DNA from: Tupaia tana
Lineage: Eukaryota > Chordata > Mammalia > Scandentia > Tupaiidae
Assembly: GCA_026018925.1 (NCBI GenBank)
Contig: JAKSZU010000025.1
Span: 29,041,097 to 29,105,096, forward strand
Direction: 5' to 3'
Length of the DNA: 64,000 nt
The translations under genes were made by a program, and so were the position numbers. Shown here in pieces: positions 10,691 to 22,500 of this stretch (positions are counted from its first letter, which is position 1; each line of letters starts with the position of its first letter). The notes under the pieces are model-generated. The model did no database searches. It saw only the letters and a program-made list of their open reading frames with translations, and was not told the DNA's origin.

Positions 10691-11772
10691 CTGAGGGGTC
10701 TCGGATAATGTCAGCCGTACCAGTCGGGCCCGTTCCAGCCGTCAGAAGCTGGAAGAGTTCCAGACCGTAGGAGTGCACTTCCAGGCCTCTGCTGTGTGGC
10801 GCGGTGCTTACAATTAAAATTACATTAGACGTTTATGGCCGGGAGAGAGAAGCCCCATGGCTGATCAAATCCCGCCTGAAGAATAGTGTTACGGTCTCAC
10901 CAAGGCCACAGAGAGGCTGGCCAGAGCTCTCATTTTCTCCTCGTTAAACCACAGAAGGCCTGAATGGCCACCCAGGAGCTGTCCCCACTCAGTGGGTTTG
11001 TGTCTGCCTTTGCTTTGTTTAAAGCTTCATTTTCTTTGTGTTCTAGCAGAAGGAGACGCAGAGAAGGCTTTGGGGCAAGTCTGGCTGACCCTGGCTGTGT
11101 GTCGTGGGCACACACTTCTCCGCTCTTACGTGTCCTGCTTTTTGGTGGCAAGAATACGAGAAGAGGCACTTAATTCGGAGCTGCCTTGTCCGTCCCTGGT
11201 TTCCGAATAGTCTTTCTATCATGGATGGCTCTGCTTTCGTGGGGCCAAATGTCCTTGATGGGATTTCTGTGGGGAATGGCGTTTGCTCTACTCAGGCATA
11301 TTTCTAAGGGGACTTAAGTGGTCTTCAGATGCTTTTTCCTTCTATCCCCTTGCTTTTAAAAAAGAATTTTAATTTGATATATCATCTCTTGTTTCTCTGC
11401 TGGAATTGGTCTCCAACGTCCAGCCGTGCATTGTAATTCCTTTCCTTACGGCAGTCACTTGGCCTTCCGTTAAGATAACTGGACGAGAATCAGACTTGGG
11501 AGAGTTAGTGCTGGTTTTGTATGTGATGTTCCTCTTGAAGCCAGTGGGCCCCTCTGCTTGCTGTCTGTGTGTGGTTTCAGGAAAAACAAACTAAAATCAT
11601 CAGTGCGTGATCTCACGGAAACCTCGTCACTGGGCGCACAGGTGTGAGGAGCCCAGAGCTTGCCAATGAGAAAATGTCCTTCCTCAGGAGGTGAACTGGG
11701 TTGTCCAGGGCCATGCATGCAGAGTAAGTCAGAGCTAGAAGGCTTCTGGAAACCCTCTCTCTACCTCCCTGT
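10691..11772. other. Intronic sequence, nothing recognised
   Basis: No repeat family or exon recognised. A T-rich patch lies near 11330-11390. Confidence 0.5.
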
Positions 11773-11789
11773 CCTGTAGGACAATCTCC

Positions 11790-12036
11790 TTTTTCTTTGG
11801 AGAGGTTTTTGCTAAAGGGCGCGTGTGCTCGCCAGACAGACAGAGACAGACAGAAAGCGAGAAATCACCCCCTGGGGGGATGGCCATGCCGCAATCCCTT
11901 CTCCATTCTCCTCTTGGGATCTTGGGCACGCATGCACACGCGTCCAGCGTGAGTTTAAGCCACTAGGTCGGGGACTTGAACCGCGGTCGACTATGTGGGA
12001 GTCCAGCGAGATAGCCATTACACTAACTGCTGGTCC
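11790..12036 (-). mobile_element. tRNA-derived SINE, young subfamily, with target-site duplication
   Basis: Nearly complete. On the minus strand: GGGGACCAGCAGTTAGTGTA, A-box TAGTGTAATGG, B-box GGTTCAAGTCC, GTGAGTTT-type spacer (as complement), GAGAATGGAGAAGGGATTG, CCCCCCAGGGGGTGATTTCT, GTCTGTCTCTGTCTGTCTGG, GCACACGCGCCC and AGCAAAAACCTCTCC. It is flanked by a 17-bp duplication (11773-11789 and 12037-12053, one mismatch), proving insertion by target-primed reverse transcription. Confidence 0.95.
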
Positions 12037-12053
12037 CCTGTAGGATAATCTCC

Positions 12054-12575
12054 TAAAATCTAAGTAAACAGGGGGGGAAAACCTGCTTCTGAGATGTTGG
12101 AGCAGAACAAATTACATCTAGCGAAGTGTTTTAGTGAGTCTCGTACTACACACTATTGGTAACGCGTGCCGCTTCTCCACCTGCAGGGAAGGGGCTCAGT
12201 TCTTACTTAATGCAAAGAGTGAGGCGTTCAGGATGCAGGTGTGAGCAGCGGAGTCAGTCAGGGCTTGCGAGACGCGGACGCAGCACTGGCTGTGTGCTCC
12301 GACGGATGGTCCCCCGGCTTGGGGATTCCTCCTGGACGTTCTCGCTCGACAGTGGTGCGAAGACCACACAGGCTCACCTTCACCTGGGACCTGCACCCTC
12401 CTTGTAAGTCGAGGGGCCTCTGCATGAAATGGATGTTTAAAGGTCTTCATGAATTTCCCCAGGGTCGGACGGAATGCGGTTCCAGCTCTGGCTGCAGCCC
12501 CACCCGGCCTGGCCACAGCGCGCTCCGTGTGTTCTGAAGGGGACCTGTGCAGAGCTGGGCCTTCCCACGGGACCC
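12054..12575. other. Intronic sequence, nothing recognised
   Basis: GC rises toward the minisatellite that follows. No recognised repeat or exon. Confidence 0.5.
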
Positions 12576-13205
12576 CTGCCGCCTGGCCCTGCGTTTAACT
12601 CGTTCTTGCCCGGGCCCTGCGTTTAACTCGTTCTTGCCCCCTGCCACCTGGCCCTGCGTTTAACTCGTTCTTGCCCCCTGCCACCTGGCCCTGCGTTTAA
12701 CTCGTTCTTGCCCCCTGCCCGCCTGACCCTGCGTTTAACTCGTTCTTGCCCCCTGCCACCTGGCCCTGCGTTTAACTCGTTCTTGCCCCCTGCCACCTGG
12801 CCCTGCGTTTAACTCGCTCTTGCCCCCTGCCACCTGGCCCTGCGTTTAACTCGTTCTTGCCCCGGCCCCTGCGTTTAACTCGCTCTCGCCCCCTGCCACC
12901 TGACCCTGCGTTTAACTCGTTCTCGCTCCCTGCCACCTGGCCCTGCGTTTAACTCGTTCTTCCTCTCTACCACCTGGCCCTGCGTTTAACTCGTTCTTGC
13001 CCTGGCCTGCGTTTAACTCGTTCTTGCCCCCTGCCGCCTGACCCTGCGTTTAACTCGTTCTTGCCCCGGCCTGCGTTTAACTCGTTCTCGCTCCCTGCCG
13101 CCTGGCCCTGCGTTTAACTCGTTCTCGCTCCCTGCCGCCTGGCCCTGCGTTTAACTCGTTCTCGCTCCCTGCCACCTGGGCCTGCGTTTAACTCGTTCTT
13201 GCCTT
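12576..13205. repeat. 37-bp minisatellite, about 18 copies
   Basis: The core word GCGTTTAACTCG occurs 18 times between about 12590 and 13195. The full unit is CCCTGCGTTTAACTCGTTCT followed by TGCCCCCTGCCACCTGG (37 bp). Shorter 26-31-bp variants lack the CTGCCACCTGG part. Every unit keeps at least one or two CpGs. Confidence 0.97.
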
Positions 13206-14215
13206 GGTGGTATTTTCAACTGATGGTGGGTTTAGCTGTAATGTAATCACGAGGGGGGACTGGGTTGATGTCTGCTGCCTGGGGGGAAGTTGATCCATTC
13301 CTGTTCACCTCGCCACCCTCCAAGGCCCACTGGGAACCTTCTAGGTCTGTCTGGGCCTGCTCTGACGGGAGTGCCCCACTGCGGAGGGCTCCGGCAGTGT
13401 CTGAACACGTTTCTGGCTGGCCCAGCCCAGGGCAGTGTGCTGGGCATCTGGACAGAGGCTGGGGCTGCTGCTCGGTCGGGGTGCACCCCTGAGAACTGGC
13501 CCACTCCAGGTGTCGGCAACGCCCAGTCCGGGAGCCCTGCCGAGAGCCACCCTGCGAGCCTCCCTGCCCCCGTGCAGCGGGTGCCTCTGCACGCCCCTCC
13601 TCCTCAGGGCCCCGCTCCCTGGCCAGCCGGTGTCTAATCCCCACGAGGTCCACTCCTCACCTGCGTCTGCCCGTCCTCTCCAGCACAAGCGCTCTGTGGA
13701 GACAGCTTTGTCCCTGCGCTAGGCCTCGTGGTTGTGTCCGGGCAGCACGGCACCCGGGGGGAGCCCGGCTCATGGCTGAGCTGTGAATCCAGGTCCTGGG
13801 ACCTGCACCAGCCCCAGAGGCCACTGGGTCGGAGACAGAGGAGAAAGCTCTCTTGGGACACCCCCTGGTGGTGATGTGCCGCCACTTTAACCCTGACGAT
13901 GACCCCAGGACTTCACTAAAGCAGGAGTGGGAGCGGGCTATTGATGAAGGAGGCCCTTAGCTTTGACAGACGGGGACACAGGCCACGCGCGACTGCCCAA
14001 GGGCATTTTGAACACTCAGGATTCTTTACTTTGGGCTTATCTAAAGTGGCCCAGATCAGAAGTATCAGGATCAGAATTAGAGCCCAGCTTGCTGGTGCCC
14101 TGAACACTGACGGCGGGTCTGAATCCCTACCCGGCAGCTCTCTGCCCGTTTTCTGCACCGCCTTTGCCTGCCTAGTTGTGATGTCTGCTGATGAGGAAGA
14201 GACGGCAGCTAAAGG
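13206..14215. other. GC-rich intronic sequence, nothing recognised
   Basis: Several overlapping chance frames occur (13216-13722). A CTCF-like motif is listed separately at 13860. No exon with flanking splice sites matches a known protein. Confidence 0.5.
13860..13871 (-). promoter_or_regulatory. CTCF-like motif
   Basis: The minus strand reads CCACCAGGGGGT, 11 of 12 positions of CCASYAGRKGGC. It is not part of a recognised SINE. Confidence 0.45.
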
Positions 14216-14333
14216 CAGACGTGACCATCTGTGGGCATTCTGATCGGTGAGGCCTTTGATAATCAAGTTCCATTCAGACGTGACCACCCCGTAGGCGTTC
14301 TGATCAGTCAGGCCTTAGATAAAGTTCGTTCAG
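14216..14333. repeat. 59-bp tandem duplication, two copies
   Basis: Copies at 14216-14274 and 14275-14333 share CAGACGTGACCA, CATTCTGATCGGTGAGGCCT (CGTTCTGATCAGTCAGGCCT in copy 2) and GATAA. They are moderately diverged. Confidence 0.85.
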
Positions 14334-16114
14334 GTTTCTGGCGCCATTCAGCCCGAGGTCTTGGAGCTCACAGCCAGCAGTTTCCATCCTACGAGACATC
14401 TCACATACTGAAATGAAAACCTTATCTTTCCTTTAGCGAGTTTCAGAGTCAAAGGCCCTCATTCACGGCCAATGCTGTTGATTACCGAAGTCTGAGGTCT
14501 TACCCCTCACCATGGGCCATTGCAATGAGAATGGACCATGCATTTCAAGAACCTTAGAAAATACACTTGACTTGTTTGTTCAGCTCTTACTAATTTCAGT
14601 TTGGAAAATGCTCACTTTTTCTTTAACAGAAGGGAACCGAGGACCCATCCCTCTAGGGGCCCCTGCTCGGTTTCAGTCCCCCTATTTCTTTGAGCAGCCT
14701 CTCAATCCTGAGGGGAGATGGGAGCTGACCTACCTGGCTGCTTCTTGCTGAACAGGGACGCAGTTTCAGGTGAGGGTTAGAGGAAATGGCACTTCCCTTC
14801 AAAGTACTCAGGACTCTCCTGCGTCGTCAACACCCTAGACTGGCTTCCGCTGTTACATCCCCAACCGGAAGCTCATGTGAACGCCACATGCCCGAGAAGC
14901 AGCCGGTTGCCGGCCTGTCTCACTGGCAGCCAGGTACTCAGGACTTCATCTGACCCAAGATCTGCATGCGCACCATGAATGCTGCCGTGGGCCAAACCCT
15001 CCTGAGAGCCGAGATGCCATTCAGAGCCATGCTATGGTCCAAGACGCATTCTGCTGATGAAACACGGTGAAACCGCGGGCCGAGGCGGTCTGCTGGGACT
15101 GCCTGGTGCAGTCTGCTCTCAGTGACTATAGTGACATACGGCTACTGTGTTGATGAGGGAGTCTCAGGCTGACCACCCGCAGCTTACAGAACGTCAAGAA
15201 AAAGCCATGTAGCTTTCATGAATCAAAATCCAAAATGTTAAGAAAAATTTGCCGAAGACTTAAAGCCAGGAAACAATGTACAATTCTGTCCAAATAGGTA
15301 GATACTAAAACCTCAAAAAAACAAATATGGACAGAGCTAAAATCTAGTAACAAGTGCATTATTGTTTTCTTCTGCAATATTTTCTTTCCTCTCTCCATTT
15401 CTCCTTTTACTAAAGAGAAGCATAGTAAAACTAACTTATTTGCAAAAAATAAGTTTACTCTCAATGTGGTCTGTTCCTTGCACAAAGCCCGTCAGAATGC
15501 TGAGTTAGTTGGCTTTGCTGGAACGTCAGAGTAGACTCTAAAAGCTTCCCAAGGCTACTGAGCCGAGCCAGGAATTTGTCCTCAGATGTGCCTTGCAGTA
15601 CCTGTGCTGAAGTTGTGGGCGTGTTGGGAAGGGACAGTCTTTACTTACTTACCTGCCAGGCAGAGCTGTTTACAGTTCCAGGCAATCTTTGCAAGGGCTT
15701 CTGCTTTCATAGTTTAAAAGTGTTGGTTTCCTCTGTCTGTGTTTACCTTACACTTGGTTGTGTGAGCTGTCTAGTTTGTCTTTGCCATGTGAAAGTTGGT
15801 GCCCTCACACTCCTGTCGAATGATGCCCCCTGGCCCTGCTGCCTGGCACGGGCGTCTCTACCCAGTGCTCACTCCCGCTCCTATTTCCTGCTGTCCACTT
15901 GCCCAGCCTGCCTTTGTTATTTTATATCAAAATTTAATGACATTCTTGTGTTACGATATACCACGTGTAAGCATTATGCTGGAAGATTGTGGTGGACGTA
16001 CCACCGTTCCCCAAGCCTTTCTCGGCTGCAGAGCAAGCACATCATCCCAGGTCCCTTCTTCCCCTGTTTTGAATGCCCCTGTGGTGAATAATTTTGAGTA
16101 TAAAACATTTACAT
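14334..16114. other. Intronic sequence, partly AT-rich, nothing recognised
   Basis: 14400-14800 and 15180-15560 are AT-rich unique sequence. No named repeat and no exon. Confidence 0.5.
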
Positions 16115-16235
16115 ATTTTTGGATTATGTCCTTTGGATAGTTTCCCAGAAATAGAATTACTGAGTCAAAGGGCATGAATATTTTTAATGCTTTTAATTCA
16201 TGGCATATATTTATTTTTAAAATTAAAGTGCAGAA
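16115..16235 (+). mobile_element. Old L1/HAL1-type LINE fragment
   Basis: Contains TGTCCTTTGGATAGTTTCCC, AGAAATAGAATTACTGAGTC and AAAGGGCATGAAT, close to the L1 words for cccagaaatggaattgctgggtcaaagggtatg. Confidence 0.65.
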
Positions 16236-16369
16236 AGATTCTGGTATGTTCCTGTGCACCGCGATGCAGCGGTGGTGAGCTGGGCTGTGGCAGGGAAGGG
16301 CTGGGAAGGGCTGCCCTGCAGAAGCTCCAGAGGGAGAGTCCCCTTTTTGGTTGTCTTCTTTCACATTTA

Positions 16370-16580
16370 TTTCCTTAAATTTCCAGAGGGTGTGTGCACT
16401 CACCAGAGATGAGATAGAGAAAGAGAGACAGAACGAGAGAGACCCACCCTGGGGTGTGGTCATGCACAGTCCCGCCCATGCCCTGGGCAGGGTTTCCAGG
16501 CTGCTGGGGCTGGGTCCAGGCTGTGGCTGGCCGAGTGGGACGTGGTCCCTGCAGTGCTGGGCTACTGGCCCTGACAGGCT
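16370..16580 (-). mobile_element. tRNA-derived SINE, diverged, minus strand
   Basis: Plus-strand words CCAGAGGGTGTGTGCACTCA, GAGATAGAGAAAGAGAGACA and CCACCCTGGGGTGTGGTCAT follow the order of the SINE 3' half in reverse. The tRNA-like head is poorly preserved. Confidence 0.65.
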
Positions 16581-18314
16581 TCTCCGCCTTTACAGACCCA
16601 GGGAGCAGTTTGTCAGGCAGGGCTCCCCACGTGGCAGGCAGTGGGAGCTCGGCTCCCAGGAGCACAGCCTCTGATGTACGGGGAGGACAGGCAGGGCCTG
16701 CGTGCTTCCCAGAGAAAGAGCGGGCTGCAGCGAGAGCAGGTGGGCTCCTGTGTCAGGTGGTCTCACAGGAACAGGAAGCTGGACTGGAGTGCCAGGAAGA
16801 AGACAGGCTCTGCTTGGCTGGTCCAGAGGCCCCGGGGAGGGGAGCGTGGCCTCGGCAGAGGAAAGGTCCCGGGGGTAGGAGCCCAGAGCTCTGAGCACAG
16901 GAGTGGGGGGAGTGAACAGCGGGAGCTGGTGCTGGCACTCTGGCCGTGGGGCCATGGCGGTCACAGGGGCACACACAGTCTGTAGGCCTGTTTGAGGGCC
17001 ACCCCACCTCCTCTGCAGGCACTGGTCACAGGGAAGCAGGGGTGGGGGGGACAGGGATGAGCAGTAACAGCCCCTGATGTCCAGATCATCACTGAAGGCC
17101 CTGCCAAGGGTGGCGTGGGAGGACAGTGGTTAGACCCCCTACATGTTTCAGGTATGAGGTGACGGGAGGAGGAAACTAAAGCATGCTCTAAGATGCTGGC
17201 TGGTGACCAGCTGGAATTGCATGACGGAGCTGGGAGAGATGGAGAGCAGGCTCGGGCTGGGTGGGAGGGCGGGACGGAGCCGGTGTCCCCAAGGCAGCAG
17301 AGTCACCGTCGTGGAGGCCCAGGGAGAAGCTGGGCTTCGTGTTCTCGGGGAGAGGGTAGGTCCCTGGTAAACACACGTGGAAACTGAAGAGGGGAGCAGT
17401 CACCCACCATCAAGATCAACCTATTCTTTTCTTTGTAGGATCACTAAATATGCTGGGTTTCTTCTATTTTCCTTTGTGAACAAAAGCCTTTGTCTACTTT
17501 CTCCAAGTAGGGAGAAGGGAAACCTTGAGCTTTCTTCTCCAGTGGCTCCCTGAGGCCTTGGCCCTGGCACAGACCTCCAATTTTTTAGCGGTGACTTAAA
17601 GAATGATTCCCATCATGTGACCAACTATTCAGAAACAGCTGGGTGGGTCACAAAAATATGCTCTTGCAGAAACCTCTGCTCCGCTGTGTTCACGCGGGAA
17701 CAGGGAGCACAAGTTGTGTGATGGCGAGCTGCTCTGAATTCCTGTGAGCTGCTGTCCCACTGCTGCAGTCTGTGTCACATGGACTCTCACGCCAAGATGG
17801 TGACATCGGATGGGCCATCAGATGGGCCGCGGCCCGTCACCAGCAGGAAGAGTCACACCATCCGCATCGGTCTCCAAGGCCTTGCTCGGCATTCCCGGCA
17901 CAAGACTCCTTGTGCCTGAGAGCCTCCATGTTGGCGTCTGACTGGCACAAAGGCCACCCTTCAGGCTGGACACTCCACCAGAGCAGGCCATGGGTCTACG
18001 TGGTGGCTGGAAACTCGAGTTTAGGGACCAGAGCAGAGCGAATTCCCGCGTTGCCCCTTCCTGGCTCTGTGGCCTTCACACCTTGCTGACCTCCTGGGGC
18101 CCCATGTCCCATCTAGGACGAGGTAGTGAAAGAACTGGCCCGACAGACGCCGGGAGCTGCAGACTCTGCGGACATGTCCACCAGTGTGCTCGGTAGAATC
18201 AAAGCCCCTGGCCACAGGCAGTGGACGGAGGAGAGAGACGGTACTCAGCCTTCCTGAGAACAGCACTGCTGTGTTCCTGTGGGTTTGAGAAGGCAGTGCT
18301 TTCGTCCTTGTGGT
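16581..18314. other. GC-rich intronic sequence, nothing recognised
   Basis: Chance frames on both strands between 16590 and 17400; no domain and no splice-flanked match to a known protein. 17400-17760 is AT-richer. Confidence 0.5.
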
Positions 18315-18550
18315 TTGTAAGAGGTTTTTGCCTTAGGGCATCCACGTGCTAGAGATAGAGGGGGAGAGAGAGAAAGAGAGAGAGAGAGAGAAAGGAAAGT
18401 GAGAACTCACCCCCTGGGGGGGCACAGCTCTGCTGGGGGAGCAAGTTCCACCCTATGACGCCGACTCCTGCGTCTGCATGGAACCCCAGAGTGTGGTGGG
18501 GGTCTGGCTCTGGGCTGTCTGCAGGGAGTGCCCTGGGCACTCGGCCCACT
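18315..18550 (-). mobile_element. tRNA-derived SINE, diverged, minus strand
   Basis: GTAAGAGGTTTTTGCCTTAG followed by GGCATCCACGTGC, a long GAGA tract (about 18359-18395), AGTGAGAACTCACCCCCTGG and a GGACTC-poor head. It fits the reversed SINE order with an expanded purine tract. Confidence 0.75.
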
Positions 18551-18679
18551 CAGTTGCTTGGGTGTCGAACAGTTAAGATAGATGGTTGGAAGAATATTCT
18601 GGAAAGAACCAGAGGGAAGTGGTTTTGAGAGCCCAAAGTTAAGAGCCATGGGAGGACCCCATGTTTGACCTCCGCCTCT

Positions 18680-18850
18680 GCAGTTTGAGAGCTGTGTCGT
18701 CTAGCAGAGATGGGACTGCTCCGAGCTTCAGTCTCCTCAGCTACAACATGCAGCTGACCGCAGTGTCTAGAGGGGTACTGGGAGGTGCTAAGGAGTTTAT
18801 TGTAATGTTGATGAGTCCCGGATAGTGGTGGGCACGCAGCAAGTGCTGGG
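18680..18850 (-). mobile_element. MIR SINE, minus strand
   Basis: Plus-strand order CTTCAGTCTCCTCAGCTACA, CTGACCGCAGTGTCTAGAGG and GGGCACGCAGCAAGTGCTGG corresponds to MIR read backwards (cctcagtttcctcatctg ... gtgcctggcacatagtaagtgctc). Confidence 0.7.
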
Positions 18851-19570
18851 GACCTGTTGTGTTACGAAATGTGTGTGCGTCAGGAGACCATGTTTTGAGA
18901 AAGCATCAATATTTGGGCTGGAGTAGACTGCACCCAGTGGTGCTGTGAGGGTGGAGCCCACAGCTCGGCCCACGGGAGGAATGCTCCTGAACACACGGGG
19001 GCGTGTGTGCACGGTCGGGCCGGCCCGGACCAGGGCTGGATCGCGGTGCGAGCAGCCTCCTTCTTTCTTAGAATAAATGAATGAATGTTTTTAAGTGTTA
19101 AAGACCTTCGCAGTCCTGGAAAATCAATAACGTGCATGTCCTTCATCCTGAGGGCGACAATGGGAGGAAGGACAGAGGCCGAGGTTGGGGCCTTCTGTCT
19201 CTCGTGTCCATATGTGGACGTGGCAGCTAGAAATTTAGGGAAAGCCACGTGGCCACACGCCCTCCTGCCTCAGCTGTCCGAGTGCGGCCGTTCCCCTGCA
19301 GTGCCTCCCGAGAGAGGTCAGCTGATGTGTGTGAAAAGAGAGGGCTGCAAGGGGACACACAGTGACAGAGTAACGGTGTGCGTGCAAGGCCGGGTAGGGC
19401 AGGAGTGGCCGCATTCTCAGAACCACAGAGAGGTGGGCAGGGATCTCTGCTCTCAGACCCCCCACTCTTCACTTCGACCTGTTTAAGTTTATTTTAATAA
19501 AAAAAAAATCACATTTTTCAAGGAATACATGCTTTAAGTATCGTTCATTCTTCAGAGGGGGTGTATGTGC
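18851..19570. other. Intronic sequence, nothing recognised
   Basis: Chance frames 18880-19486. A short A-rich run lies at about 19496-19508. Confidence 0.5.
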
Positions 19571-19599
19571 GCCACGTGACAAGTGGTTGCCATGGTAAT
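19571..19599 (+). promoter_or_regulatory. E-box plus RFX X-box-like palindrome
   Basis: GCCACGTGAC (19571-19580) contains a USF/TFE-type CACGTG E-box. Six bases later GTTGCCATGGTAAT (19586-19599) matches the palindromic RFX X-box consensus GTTRCCATGGYRAC except its last base. The surrounding 19500-19680 is AT-rich and unique-looking, as in conserved enhancers. Activity is inference. Confidence 0.5.
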
Positions 19600-22500
19600 T
19601 TCTCATTATTGTTGAATTGAAAAATAATTACTCTGGCAAAAATCCCACGTAACCTGTCAGTGCTTAAGTTAAAGATGCCGGGGGCAGCTTCTGTGCCAGG
19701 ATCGTGTTTTCAGTGGGGAGGGATGGGGCTGGGAACAGGAGAGAGCCCAGGACGGGAGCAAAGTGCTTTTGTGGATTTTTAAATATAATTAAGACTCTCT
19801 CCTGTGTCTGACAGGCATGTGTCTCTGGTCCTGACACACGGCTTGGCTGCCAGTGGAACTCGGGCTCACCTGTGAGCCAGGACAAAAGGACTGGGATTTT
19901 AGTCGCAGAAATGCATATAGGGGGTCGTTTCGAACAGAGGGGCTCCCATGGTATTTTTGCCTAATTAAAATATATGAGAATTGTCGACAGTGTGTCCCCG
20001 CTGGTGTCCAGGTGGAGTTAATTCCATCTTTATTTACCTGGAGGTTGTTCTGTGCGACTGTCACTTCCCAGCTCTGGGGAGAAGCACCCACTGCCCACGC
20101 ACTGAGCTCTGAGAGTCACTGAACATGTGTAAACTGAGCAGCCACATGGACTGCATGCACCGGGCTGCTGGGCGGGGGTGTGCCCCGGACGGGAGGCCTT
20201 GGCTGGGTGTCTGGAGCCAGAGGGCGCCCCTCGACTGGGCGACTGGGACACAGGCCATGGCGAAGACCCTAGGACACCCTGCTTTCCTTCCTGGGTCGAG
20301 GTTAAGAAATGCCTCTCCGGTCACCCTCTTCCTCTAAGAGGACCGTGGGAGAATCTGCTGTTACCGTCCCTGTCCAGTTCTTGTGTGGTCTCGACGTGGA
20401 GACGTTCGGCTGTCTCCCCAGCAGGGCTGGGCGCTGGCCTGTAATTCTGCTGCTCCCGCTGTCGGGCCGCACAGAGCACGCCCCCTCGATGTACTCAGGT
20501 TCACGTCGACCCGTGCATCAGACAGACCGGCCCTCACGAGGGGAGCACGGGGGTCTCAGAGAGAGCCCGGTAGGACGAGTGCAGGCCCGCCTCCTCGTGG
20601 TCGCCTAAGGCGCAGCCTGAGAGGTTCTTTCACACGCGTGGACGCATGCTGTGGGCGTACTCCCTGGGCACCTGTCCTACAATTGCCCGTTCCAGGTGCT
20701 CGACGAGAGCTGGGAAGTGGAGGGAAGGATTCTTTTCCTTCTCGCTGTCCACAGCTCACAAGGGAGTTGGTGGCTAAGAACCAGGCAGGAGTGCCGGGTC
20801 TGTCAGGACCCCTCCCAGCTGCACTTGGGCCGTTCCCCAGTCCCTGCCTCTTCTATCAGAACCTGTGTGACTGGTCCCAGAAACTGCTAGACAGAGGTCT
20901 CTGGACAACTTTGCAGAGGGGCTCTCCTGAGTGGGGGTTGTGACCATTCAACAGGAATTTCATTTGTTCATTCAGTCATCCTGTCAGCCAGTCATTCTGG
21001 CATGGTTACCGAGGTGCCGGTCCTTTCCTGAGCCGTTGGCTGCCTGCTCGTGCAGTCGGCGTAAACTGCGTGACAGCTCCTCCTCCTGGACCCTGTGGTC
21101 TGTGGGCGCCTGCCCGGACTCCCTGCCCTGCCCATGGGGCCATGACTCACAGACAACCCTCACCTCAGTCTCGCCTCAGTCCTTTCCTTTCTCCTGGGAA
21201 CCTCAGGTCAGCTGGGGTCTCCTGGGCTTCTCCCGTTCCCGGTCCACGGTGAGCAAAAGCGCAGAGACCAAGAACTAGGCCACTGCGGGAAGAGGCAGGT
21301 GGAACACCTGACCCCGTGGCAGGCCCTGGCCGTGAGCGAGGCTCCAGGTTTGTGAGCCTCCTTGCAGGCCCTGCGCTTTGCTGCTGAGGCCAAGGAGCTG
21401 CTAACCGCCCTGGTGACCGGAAGGCACCCTGGGTTTATAAACAGGCATGCATACAGTTTCTCCCTGTAGTGTACTTCTGAGGTAGTTCTTCAGAACCGGG
21501 ACTGTCTTCTGCCCTGGAAACAATGTTATGGATTCAGGAAGGGCATTTCTTCCCGCTTCCCTGTGTCCTGGGCCATCCATCTTCACGGCCACCTGCCGGA
21601 TAGCCACTGCTGTGGCCGGGACCCTGGCTTCCTCAAGGGAGGTAGCCCGGGGGCAAGAGAAAGTGAGAAGGGCCACCCTGCCCATGGAGTAGTCACCATG
21701 GTGACACCACAGCCGCAGGGCTGCAAGGAGTCTGGCCTGGCACCAAACACTCCCCTTCACACCCCTCCTGGTCCCTGAATCCCGACTTGCAGAGAAAATG
21801 GCGGTTGGCACAGAAAGGCTGGCGGGGGGCTGGGACGTGCAGGGCCTGCGTGTGGGTCCACGCCCAGTGTACTAGGTAAGTCCTGCTTGCCTCCCACACC
21901 GCCATCTCTGCAGTGGCTGGCAGGCGTTAGTACGAGGGGTTTCACTCCCTGACCAGACGACCTTCCTGAGCAACGCCACAGGTTTGGCACTGCGCTCGGG
22001 TGGGAGGTGACAGCCAGCTCAGCAAAGGCCCCGCCCATGGGGGCTCTCCCCTGTATGGAGTGGGGACACGTGTGGTCAGACGAGCACTGTGTGGTGACAC
22101 CGGGGGAGGGGGGATGTTAACTAGCTCTCGTTTTCCACCTGCACGCAACTTGGAGTCAAGTACACCAGAGCGTGTCTCCCAGCTAGGTCTCACCAAGTCC
22201 GCCGAGCTGTCTACCGGCTGCTCACCAGGCTGTCTGGTGAGAGTGGGTTTGAGCTCTCTGGGGACAGGGGCCATCCTCATTCTGCCCTGTGTGGATCCCT
22301 GCGTTGCCCCTGGTGGTTCTGTGTTTACCCTGTTTCACTAAGAAGAGTATTGGCTTCTGGCAATCTGGTGAGAGCCAGAGAAGGGAGTTCTTTCCGAAGC
22401 AGAGGCCGGCACCCATATTCCGCAGCTCCTTAATTACTCTTGCCGGGACCAAGGCTCGTTCCTGAGGCCTGCCGGGGACAACTGAGTGCTGTCTCGGGCA

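Noticed and set aside
12576..13205. CRISPR array (regular 37-bp repeats)
   Set aside because: Units are directly tandem with no unique spacers, and the genome is mammalian.
15951..16463. 170-codon minus frame
   Set aside because: Crosses an L1 fragment and a reversed SINE; mixed origin, no domain.
18880..19486. Overlapping frames on both strands
   Set aside because: Chance frames in GC-moderate DNA with no match to known proteins.
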